Below are positions 57,052 to 64,000 of a stretch of 64,000 nucleotides of DNA, in pieces (position 1 is the first letter of the stretch; each line of letters starts with the position of its first letter). The position numbers and the translations under genes are program-made. Source of the stretch: Microtetraspora glauca (GTDB taxonomy: Bacteria > Actinomycetota > Actinomycetes > Streptosporangiales > Streptosporangiaceae); the NCBI GenBank assembly GCA_001570385.1, contig BBYL01000007.1, positions 248,001 through 312,000 on the forward strand. Direction: 5' to 3'. The notes under the pieces were generated by a model. It was given only the letters and a program-made list of their open reading frames with translations, was not told where the DNA came from and made no database searches.

Positions 57052-60000
57052 ATGCATCCGTTCCCCCTGAGCGGGCCCTGGTACAGGATCCAGGCCATCG
57101 CCGCGCCCTCACGGAGCTCGTCGGCGGAGTGGGACTTCGTCACGGTCCTCCCGGCCGTGCTGTCCGCCGCGCAGCGCAACCGGCCATTCGTGATCGGCTG
57201 GTTGTCGCGAGGGGCGGGGGCGCCACTCGAACTGATCACCAACGCCGGTCCGCTCACGCCGCCGCGCCCGCCGAAGCGGGCCGTCACCTCGATCGACGTC
57301 ACGCCCACCGGGCCGCAGCCGCTGCTGTTCCCCGGAGGCGCCCGCGGCGTCGAGATCGGGGACGAGTGGCTCGCCGACCTCGCCGACCTGGTGTGGACGC
57401 CCTGCCCCGGCCGCCAGGCGCCGCCGCTCAACGGCCGCAGGGAACCCGAGCCGGACGAGCCGAAGCAGCCGACCCTGTTCGAGTCCACGCTGGTGACGCT
57501 GATGTCCCGGCCGTTCGGCTGGGTCGTGGTCGCCGAGCCCACCGACCTGCTCGACGCCGAGGTCGCCCACCTGCGGACCCAGCTCAACGTCCTGCGCCAG
57601 TACGGCGACGCGTCGGAGCGGTCGCGGTTCGACGCGGAGCGGGCCGAGCGCAGGATGCAGGAGCTCGACGCCTTCCGCGAGGCCGGGCTGTGGAACGTCA
57701 GGGTCCTCGCGGGCGCCGCCGGGCCGGACGAGCTGCGGCAGATCGCGCCCGTCCTCGTCGGTTCCGTCGAGATGAGCCACCACCCCTATCGGCTGCGCAG
57801 CGCCATGTCCGGGCCGCTCCTGTCGGAGCCGATCCGCTCAGGACCGCCTCACGGGTCCTCGCCCGAGTCCGTGTACGGCTTCGCCGAGGCGCTCCACGTC
57901 ACCCTGCAGGATCCGGCGGACGGGGCGGCCGCGCCGTTCGCGGCCACGGCGGGAGCGCTGGCGGCGCTGGCCGGGTTGCCGCGCCGTGAGGTTCCCGGGG
58001 TGCGCGTGCTCGACGCGGGGTTCTTCGACGTCACCAGCGAGGCGGACACGACCAGCGGCGAGACCATCGACCTCGGCGCGATCGTGGACGGCCAGGACCG
58101 CGCGGTCGGCACGTTCCGGGTGCCGCTCGCGACGCTCAACCGGCACGCCTTCATCACCGGGGCCACCGGCTCGGGCAAGTCCCAGACGGTGCGGCACCTC
58201 CTGGAGCAGCTCACCAAGGCCGGGATCCCGTGGCTGGCCATCGAACCGGCCAAGTCCGAGTACGCCGCCATGGCCGGTCGGGTCGAGCACCTGGCCCCGC
58301 TCACTGTCATCAACCCCTCGGCGCCGGACAACGTGCCCTTCAGCGTGAACCCGCTCGCGCCCGAGCCCGGCTATCCCGTACAGGCGCACATCGACATGGT
58401 CCGCGCCCTGTTCATGGCGGCGTTCGACGCCGAGGAGCCGTTCCCGCAGATCATGTCCCTGGCCCTGCAACGGGTCTACGAGGCCAACGGCTGGGACGTG
58501 GTCACCGGCGGCGGCATCCCCGGGGCCGCGGTCCAGCCCGCCATACCCACCCTGGAGCAGCTCCAGCAGCACGCCCTGGAGGTGATCCAGGAGATCGGGT
58601 ACGGCAACGAGGTCCAGGCCGACGTCGAGGGGTTCATCAGCCTGCGGCTGCGCAGTCTCCGCGTCGGCAGCGCGGGCCGGTTCTTCGAGGGCGGCCACCC
58701 TGCGGACATCGGGGGCCTGCTCCAGCGGAACGTGGTGCTCGCGATCGAGGACGTGGCCAACGACGAGGACAAGGCGTTCCTCATGGGCACGCTGATCATC
58801 CGCATCGTGGAGCACCTGCGGATGCGGGCCCGCCAGGGGTTGTCCCATGAGGAGGGCGTCAGCGGCCTCAGGCACGTCATCGTGATCGAGGAGGCGCACC
58901 GGCTGCTTCGCGACCGCGGCTCCCAGCGCGCCTCCACGCACGCCGTCGAGCTGCTGGCCGGGATGCTCGCCGAGATCCGGGCGTACGGCGAGGGCATCGT
59001 GGTGGCCGAGCAGATCCCGACCAAGCTCGTGTCCGATGTCGTGAAGAACACGGCTCTGAAGGTGGTCCATCGGCTGCCGGCCGAAGACGACAGGCAGCTC
59101 GTCGGCGCGGCGATGAACCTCAGCGAGGACCAGTCGCGCCAGGTCGTCTCGCTCCAGCCGGGATACGCGGCGGTGTTCGCCGACGGCATGGACCGCCCGC
59201 TGCGCGTCCAGGTGCCGCTGGGAGAGGGGCGCGAGCGCGCCATGCTCGGGCCCATCCCGCCCATCTGCGGCCGCCGTTCCGCCGCCTGCGGGCGCGAGTG
59301 CCGTACGGGCAAGGCGTGCACGCTGTTCGAGCTCCGCGAGGCGGACCTTCTCGCGGTCGCGCCGGAGTGGGCGTGGTTGCGGATCTGGACCGACACGGTG
59401 GTGCTGGCGTTCGTGGCCAACCGGTCGTTGCCGGGCGTGCCGCGCATCCTCGCCGACATCTGGGCCGAGCTGCCTCCGAAGCGTCGTGAGTGCCTCCTGG
59501 CCACGCTTGTGGAGCACTGCGTCGCCCGCCGCGCCTGGTCTCTGCGGACCTGGTTCGATCCCGCGCTCCTCACGGAGAAGGCGGCCGAGGTCGCGGCGGC
59601 GCTGCTCGACGCCGCGGCCGCCGCGTCCCATGGTTCGCCCGGTCCGGTCTCTCCCTGTCCGGCCGCGCGAACCTCGGGGCACGGTCCGATGTCCCACAGT
59701 CCGGCGACGTACGACGCGGAAGCGCACGGTCCGGTGCCGCCCGGGTCGGCGGCCTTCGCGGGTACGGTGTCCGCCGGGCGTTCGGCCGTCCCGGCGGTCC
59801 AGACGGTGGCCTCGGCAGCGGGCACGGCAGCGAGTACGGCGACGGCCTCAGCGGTGACCACGGCGGCGAGCACGGCCGATACCGGAACCGGAAGGCTCGG
59901 CTCCCTGCGGATCGATTCCGCGCAGGCCGATTCCGCGCAGATCGATTCCGGTCAGAGTCGTTCCGCGCAGACCGGTTCTGAGCCGATCGGCTCCGTGGTG

Positions 60001-60999
60001 GTCGAGCCGACCGGTGCGAGGTCCGTGGAATCCGCGCCATCGCTGATCGACGAGCGTGCGAGCGGCCGCTCCGGACAGATGACCGCGTGCGAAGCCACCG
60101 CCGGATCCGACGGCGACTCCGCCGAACGACCGGATCTCGGCACGGCCGGCGTCCCGGCCGGTCCGGCCGTTCCGGCCAAGGGGCCCGTAGGCGGCGTGAG
60201 CGGCATGGGTGACCTGGTGGCCGGCCAGAATGCCGACCGGCCGACCGGCCGAGCGACCTTCGATTCGAGCGATGAGACGGCGGCGACCGGCCGGGCGGTC
60301 TCCGCACCGGTCTCCCCACCGGCCGACGGGACGGCCGACGGGACGGCCGACGGGGCGACCGACGGGACGGCGACGACCGGGGGAGAGGGCGGCACACGAC
60401 GCCAGGAACCGGTGACGCCCTCACGGCCTCAGGGACGATCGATCCCGATCCAGGCGGGCGAGCGGCCGGGGACCGCCTGGGTGATCCCCCAGGTGCGCTG
60501 GCTGCACGAGGTCGACCGGCTGTTCCCCTTCGGCCACCCGGCTCCCAATCTGCGCAGCCCGGCCCCGTCCATGGAGTACGCGCTGTTCGGCACCGACCCC
60601 TCCGGCCGGCCGTACCCGCACCAGGGCGTCAACGGCTCCGGCTGCGGGCCCGCCGGGCAGGCCGGACAGGACGCGCGGGACACGGACGGTTCGGCGGCCG
60701 CCGGTGCCCGGCCGGAACTGCTCGGCCACCGGGCCAAGGCGTTGCGGCACCACCCGCTGTCCATGGAGGTGGACCGCAACCGCGCGCTGGCGTGGCGGGT
60801 GATCCTGGGCGACGACGAGCACGAGGGCATCCAGCGGGACATCACGGCCGTCGCCATCGCGGTGGAGCCGCGCGAGCGCCTCAGGTACGTCGCCCAGACG
60901 ATGGGCGCGGGCTGGCTGGAGACCGTGCTCTCCTGGCCGCGGCGGTTCGTCCTCCCCTTCGACGGCGACGCCCCGGCGGAGCTCTCGTTCACCGACTAG
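57052..60999 (+). CDS. HerA-type ATPase with long disordered insert
   Basis: A 1315-residue protein. The N-terminal 340 residues are family-specific. The HerA/FtsK-superfamily motor follows, with Walker A GATGSGKSQT near 370-379, NPSAPDNVPFSVNPLAP, Walker B HVIVIEEAHRLL near 608-619 and sensor-like AEQIPTKLVSDVVKNTALKV. A Cys739/746/750/756 cluster (C-x6-C-x3-C-x5-C) could bind zinc. Residues about 857-1130 are low complexity with 5- and 4-residue repeats; a folded C-terminal domain closes the chain. ATG 57052 (after gagggg) is preferred to ATG 56992. It should pump DNA or protein, or remodel a membrane complex, using ATP. Confidence 0.85.
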   Translation: MHPFPLSGPWYRIQAIAAPSRSSSAEWDFVTVLPAVLSAAQRNRPFVIGWLSRGAGAPLELITNAGPLTPPRPPKRAVTSIDVTPTGPQPLLFPGGARGVEIGDEWLADLADLVWTPCPGRQAPPLNGRREPEPDEPKQPTLFESTLVTLMSRPFGWVVVAEPTDLLDAEVAHLRTQLNVLRQYGDASERSRFDAERAERRMQELDAFREAGLWNVRVLAGAAGPDELRQIAPVLVGSVEMSHHPYRLRSAMSGPLLSEPIRSGPPHGSSPESVYGFAEALHVTLQDPADGAAAPFAATAGALAALAGLPRREVPGVRVLDAGFFDVTSEADTTSGETIDLGAIVDGQDRAVGTFRVPLATLNRHAFITGATGSGKSQTVRHLLEQLTKAGIPWLAIEPAKSEYAAMAGRVEHLAPLTVINPSAPDNVPFSVNPLAPEPGYPVQAHIDMVRALFMAAFDAEEPFPQIMSLALQRVYEANGWDVVTGGGIPGAAVQPAIPTLEQLQQHALEVIQEIGYGNEVQADVEGFISLRLRSLRVGSAGRFFEGGHPADIGGLLQRNVVLAIEDVANDEDKAFLMGTLIIRIVEHLRMRARQGLSHEEGVSGLRHVIVIEEAHRLLRDRGSQRASTHAVELLAGMLAEIRAYGEGIVVAEQIPTKLVSDVVKNTALKVVHRLPAEDDRQLVGAAMNLSEDQSRQVVSLQPGYAAVFADGMDRPLRVQVPLGEGRERAMLGPIPPICGRRSAACGRECRTGKACTLFELREADLLAVAPEWAWLRIWTDTVVLAFVANRSLPGVPRILADIWAELPPKRRECLLATLVEHCVARRAWSLRTWFDPALLTEKAAEVAAALLDAAAAASHGSPGPVSPCPAARTSGHGPMSHSPATYDAEAHGPVPPGSAAFAGTVSAGRSAVPAVQTVASAAGTAASTATASAVTTAASTADTGTGRLGSLRIDSAQADSAQIDSGQSRSAQTGSEPIGSVVVEPTGARSVESAPSLIDERASGRSGQMTACEATAGSDGDSAERPDLGTAGVPAGPAVPAKGPVGGVSGMGDLVAGQNADRPTGRATFDSSDETAATGRAVSAPVSPPADGTADGTADGATDGTATTGGEGGTRRQEPVTPSRPQGRSIPIQAGERPGTAWVIPQVRWLHEVDRLFPFGHPAPNLRSPAPSMEYALFGTDPSGRPYPHQGVNGSGCGPAGQAGQDARDTDGSAAAGARPELLGHRAKALRHHPLSMEVDRNRALAWRVILGDDEHEGIQRDITAVAIAVEPRERLRYVAQTMGAGWLETVLSWPRRFVLPFDGDAPAELSFTD
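59911..59985 (+). repeat. 15-bp tandem repeats (IDSAQ) in the HerA-like gene
   Basis: Five consecutive 15-bp units starting 59911, 59926, 59941, 59956 and 59971 encode variants of Ile-Asp-Ser-Ala-Gln. They keep the frame and lie in the disordered insert. Confidence 0.9.
60322..60369 (+). repeat. 12-bp tandem repeats (ADGT) in the HerA-like gene
   Basis: Four 12-bp units (gccgacgggacg and variants) at 60322, 60334, 60346 and 60358 encode Ala-Asp-Gly-Thr type repeats near the end of the disordered insert. Confidence 0.9.
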
Positions 61000-61039
61000 C
61001 CTCGCTGGGGCGTGAGCTGAGGAGGCGGACGGTCGGCGC

Positions 61040-61462
61040 TCAACGGTCCCTTCGGCGCTCGATGCGCTTGCGGCGGGCCACCTCGCGCCGGTGCTCGTCG
61101 GCGGCCTTCCTGTCGGCCTTGCGGTCGGCCGACGCCTGCCGCTTGCGGCTCTCCAGCTCCAGCCGCATCGCCTCCTGGGAGGCGGTGCTCCGCATCGTCG
61201 TGACCGCGCGGCTCGCGAGTTTGGCGGCCCGCTTGGGGTTGGGGCGCCCGGCCGTCCCGATCGTCGACTCGACGGCCACGGGCGGAGCGGACTCGGCCCG
61301 TTCCAGCAGGGCCACGCCGTTCCGCATGAGGAACTCGTGGAGTTCCGGATCGGTGGGCTCGGAGCCGAACACGACGCGGGTCGCGCGCAGCTCGCCGTTC
61401 TCGTGGATCTCCAGTACGCCGACCCAGAACGGGGAATCGAAGAAGACGGAAAGAGTGACCAT
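61040..61462 (-). CDS. yjdF: YjdF-family (DUF2992) protein
   Basis: A 140-residue YjdF-family protein: LSVFFDSPFWVGVLEIHENG at the start, VVFGSEPTDPELHEFLMRNG, and the very basic C-terminal helix (SADRKADRKAADEHRREVAR). In Firmicutes the gene is controlled by the yjdF RNA, which binds azaaromatic compounds, and may aid resistance to them. The start ATG 61462 follows ggag. I see no clear yjdF-type RNA in the 200 bp upstream. It is a monocistronic unit convergent with the HerA-like gene. Confidence 0.9.
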   Translation of the reverse strand: MVTLSVFFDSPFWVGVLEIHENGELRATRVVFGSEPTDPELHEFLMRNGVALLERAESAPPVAVESTIGTAGRPNPKRAAKLASRAVTTMRSTASQEAMRLELESRKRQASADRKADRKAADEHRREVARRKRIERRRDR

Positions 61463-61679
61463 CGCTGCTCTCCAGTGCGTATGCCGACCGACGGCCTGAC
61501 GAGGCCGCTCACCGGCACACCGGACATCCCTGGAGAGGGCGGATACGAAGTGGCTTGCCCGGGCTACCAACCGGACCGCGTTTTCGTGTGCGCCCCCAAC
61601 GATAGGCCCGGACGGCGATCTGGACGAAGCCGAATAGGATCGAGCAGCGCACTATGGTGAGCGGGATGAGGAGGAGCGC

Positions 61680-62909
61680 ATGAGTCAGCTTCCGTTGCGG
61701 GCGCAGCTCGCCAGTGCTCTGGGCCGTACGGCCGCGACCCTGTCCCGGGCCACCGGGCGCGGCGACGGATCGGTCATCGGCGGCAGGGTCGGGCTGATGC
61801 TGGAGCCGGATCTGCTCCGCCAGCTCGCGGCGGACCGCAGGCTCGCGCTGGTGAGCGCAACCAACGGCAAGACCACGACCACGCGCCTGATCGCCTCGGC
61901 GTTGCGGCAGCTGGGAGAAGTGGCCACTAACGCGTTCGGCGCGAACATGCCCGCCGGTCACGTCTCGGCTCTCTCCTCGGCCAAGGACGCTCCGTACGCC
62001 GTGCTGGAGGTGGACGAGAAGTACCTCCCGGAGGTGCTCGACACCACCCAGGCCGGGGTGGTCTGCCTCATGAACCTGAGCCGCGACCAGATGGACCGCG
62101 CGGCCGAGATCTGGCTGCTGGCCCAGAAGTGGCGGCGTGCCCTCGCCTCGCGGCCGACGCTCGTGATCGCCAACTGCGACGACCCGCTGGTGGCCTGGGC
62201 CGCGTCCGGCGCGGCCAGAGTCAGCTGGGTGGCCGCGGGCCAGCGCTGGCGCGAGGACTCCTGGTGCTGCCCCGAGTGCGGCGGTCCGCTGGATCGCAAG
62301 GGCGCCGACTGGGCCTGCCGGGAGTGCGTGTTCCGCCGTCCCACGCCGTCCTGGGTGCTCGACGGTGAGGACGTGATCGACCCGCGCGGCCAACGCTGGC
62401 GGCTGGACCTGCAGCTTCCCGGCCAGGCCAACCGCGCCAACGGCGCGATCGCCCTCGCCACCGTGGCGGCGTTCGGACTCGAACCCGGCCACGCGCTCCT
62501 GGGGTTGCGCGAGGTCACCTCGGTCGCGGGGCGCTACACCACGGTCGAGCGGGACGGGCGGTCGCTGCGCCTGCTGCTCGCGAAGAACCCGGCGGGCTGG
62601 CTGGAGGCCTTCGACGTCTCCGACCCCGCGCTGCCGATCATCCTGTCGGTCAACGCGCAGGGGCCCGACGGCCGGGACACGTCCTGGCTCTGGGACGTGG
62701 ACTACCGCATTCTCATGGGGCGTCCCGTCCTGGTCACCGGCGAGCGTCGCCGCGACCTCGCCCTCCGGCTGTACGTGGCGGGCGTGCCGTTCCAGCTCTG
62801 CGACTCGTTCGGGCAGGCGGTCGCCGTGCTGCCGCCCGGCCGGATCGACGTGATCGCCAACTACACCGCCTTCCAGCAGATCCGAACGGAGTTCGGCCGT
62901 GCGGAGTGA
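61680..62909 (+). CDS. murT: Lipid II isoglutaminyl synthase subunit MurT
   Basis: A 409-residue Mur-ligase-like protein that activates the D-Glu alpha-carboxylate of lipid II for amidation. The ATP-binding loop is SATNGKTTTTRLIASAL near 58-74; NAFGANMPAGHVSAL follows. A four-cysteine zinc ribbon inserted in the central domain (CCPECGG and ACRECVF near 197-221) is diagnostic of MurT. The C-terminal domain has the DVDYRILMGRPVLVTGERRR segment. ATG 61680 follows gaggagcg. It forms a two-gene operon with gatD. Confidence 0.95.
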   Translation: MSQLPLRAQLASALGRTAATLSRATGRGDGSVIGGRVGLMLEPDLLRQLAADRRLALVSATNGKTTTTRLIASALRQLGEVATNAFGANMPAGHVSALSSAKDAPYAVLEVDEKYLPEVLDTTQAGVVCLMNLSRDQMDRAAEIWLLAQKWRRALASRPTLVIANCDDPLVAWAASGAARVSWVAAGQRWREDSWCCPECGGPLDRKGADWACRECVFRRPTPSWVLDGEDVIDPRGQRWRLDLQLPGQANRANGAIALATVAAFGLEPGHALLGLREVTSVAGRYTTVERDGRSLRLLLAKNPAGWLEAFDVSDPALPIILSVNAQGPDGRDTSWLWDVDYRILMGRPVLVTGERRRDLALRLYVAGVPFQLCDSFGQAVAVLPPGRIDVIANYTAFQQIRTEFGRAE

Positions 62910-62942
62910 CCACGGCCGCCGCCCGACGAGTGGAGTCTCGGC

Positions 62943-63650
62943 ATGACCTCTCACCTTCGCCTTGTCTGGATCTATCCTGACCTGCTCAGCACGTACGGCG
63001 ACCAGGGCAACGTCCTGGTCCTGGAGCAGCGGGCCCGTGCGCGCGGCATGTCGGTCGAGACGGTCCACGTACGATCCTCCGACCCGGTGCCCGAGCAGGG
63101 GGACATCTACCTGATCGGCGGCGGTGAGGACCGGCCGCAGATCCTGGGCGCCGAGCGGCTGCGCAAGGACGGCGGCCTGCACCGGGCGATCGGCCGGGGG
63201 GCCGCGCTCCTGGCCGTCTGCGCCGGTTACCAGATCATGGGCACGGTCTTCGGCGGCGAGGAGGGCCAGCCGGTGCCCGGCATCGGCCTGCTCGACATCA
63301 GCTCCGGCCGTGGCGAGCGGCGCGCGGTCGGCGAGCTGGCCGCCGAGGTGGACCCGGCGTTGGGCGTGCCCACGCTGACGGGCTTCGAGAACCACATGGG
63401 CGTCACCCGGCTGGGGCCGGGCGTGCGGCCGCTGTCCCGGACGATCGTCGGCACGGGCAACGGCGACGGCACCGAGGGCTGCTACGCCGGCAAGGTGATC
63501 GGCACCTACCTGCACGGGCCCGCTCTGGCCCGCAACCCCGGCCTCGCCGACCTGCTGCTGGCCTGGACGGCCGGACCGCTCGCCCCGATCGATGACACGT
63601 GGTACCAGCGCCTGCGCGAGGAGCGGCTCGCCGCCGTCCTGCCCGGCTGA
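62943..63650 (+). CDS. gatD: Lipid II isoglutaminyl synthase glutaminase subunit GatD
   Basis: A 235-residue class I glutamine amidotransferase (CobB/CobQ-like). Catalytic Cys93 lies in LLAVCAGYQIMG and the catalytic histidine in IGTYLHGPALARNPGLAD. It releases ammonia from glutamine for MurT, giving D-isoglutamine in the peptidoglycan stem, a modification needed for efficient cross-linking. It starts 33 bp after murT and is surely co-transcribed. Confidence 0.95.
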   Translation: MTSHLRLVWIYPDLLSTYGDQGNVLVLEQRARARGMSVETVHVRSSDPVPEQGDIYLIGGGEDRPQILGAERLRKDGGLHRAIGRGAALLAVCAGYQIMGTVFGGEEGQPVPGIGLLDISSGRGERRAVGELAAEVDPALGVPTLTGFENHMGVTRLGPGVRPLSRTIVGTGNGDGTEGCYAGKVIGTYLHGPALARNPGLADLLLAWTAGPLAPIDDTWYQRLREERLAAVLPG

Positions 63651-63672
63651 TCCGGCGGACCGGGCCCGCGCG

Positions 63673-64000
63673 TCAGTAGACCAGGGCCTGGACGCCGTCG
63701 GCCAGGATCTCCTCGACGAAGGTGGACGCGCCGGCGATCCGGACGCCGTCGATGACGTCGTCGATCGTGATGCCGCGCCGTGCCGCGCACTGGGTGCAGA
63801 GGGTCACCCTGCCGCCGGCGAGTACGGCGTCGAGCAGGTCCGCCAGCGGGGCGGCCTCCTCCAGGTTGAACTCCTTCGCCCGGCCGGGCAGCGCGAACCA
63901 GGAGGATTCGCCGGTCAGCCACAGGGACACCGGGACTCCGCTGACCAGGGCGGCTGCGGCGACAGTGAACGCCTGGTTGCACCGTTCCGGCGCGTCCGCC
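63673..64000 (-). CDS. DsrE-family sulfur-carrier-like protein, N-terminus beyond the window
   Basis: The frame is open to the right edge. Visible residues include ADAPERCNQAFTVAAAALVS, WLTGESSWFALPGRAKEF, ADLLDAVLAGGRVTLCTQCA and AGASTFVEEILADGVQAL. The pattern (Cys in TLCTQCAARRG, the GAS-T-FVEEI tail) is that of DsrE/DsrF-like peroxiredoxin-fold proteins which bind sulfur on a cysteine. Length and start cannot be given. It is convergent with gatD. Confidence 0.82.
   Translation of the reverse strand, partial: ADAPERCNQAFTVAAAALVSGVPVSLWLTGESSWFALPGRAKEFNLEEAAPLADLLDAVLAGGRVTLCTQCAARRGITIDDVIDGVRIAGASTFVEEILADGVQALVY

Noticed and set aside
1..64000. CRISPR arrays, rRNA genes, replication origin
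   Set aside because: No regularly spaced 25-40-bp repeats, no rRNA-like sequence and no DnaA-box cluster were seen.

Overview
The window comes from the chromosome of a high-GC actinobacterium, most likely in or near the Streptosporangiaceae. The evidence is the strongly GC-biased codon use, a mycothiol biosynthesis gene (mshD), an orphan GlnR, two SARP/AfsR-type regulators, a DrrAB-type exporter and a MurT/GatD pair. The family assignment is inference; no rRNA or other marker settles it.

Layout. 1-5.9 kb: a partial MFS exporter, a secreted class D beta-lactamase, an AraC/GyrI-type regulator and a DinB2-like Y-family polymerase. 5.9-39.5 kb: an accessory region of small regulator/enzyme units. 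These are hydrolases, an SDR, MarR-pirin, LysR-MFS, an acyl-CoA synthetase/dehydrogenase pair facing a double-TetR protein, a DrrAB exporter with an AfsR-like regulator, MarR-hydrolase, an ECF sigma operon, a PLP enzyme, a BtrH-type protein and a LuxR/cupin/SARP/cupin group. The region also holds integrase fragments and IS5 and IS481 remnants. Partial copies of the 3' end of a tRNA-Gly(CCC) gene occur at 5.91, 26.38 and 37.44 kb, all in the same orientation as the intact gene at 39.52-39.59 kb. This is the signature of repeated site-specific integration at that tRNA followed by decay.

39.9-51.1 kb looks like conserved chromosome: dcd, the DUF47-Pit phosphate uptake pair, mshD, a secreted 5'-nucleotidase, glnR, a MoaD-like protein, an LmeA-like protein, a sigma/anti-sigma pair, a membrane thioredoxin, and a sulfur operon (DUF4395, thiosulfate sulfurtransferase, DUF1416) preceded by a 27-residue cysteine-containing leader peptide.

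51.2-61.0 kb is the most unusual block and the best candidate for an undescribed system. It encodes a polytopic membrane protein, three single-pass proteins with extracytoplasmic domains, a membrane-anchored VirD4/TraG-like protein without a P-loop, and a 1315-residue HerA-type ATPase with a long low-complexity insert. The composition suggests an envelope-spanning, ATP-driven apparatus. The window ends with yjdF, murT-gatD (lipid II amidation) and a DsrE-like gene cut by the right edge.
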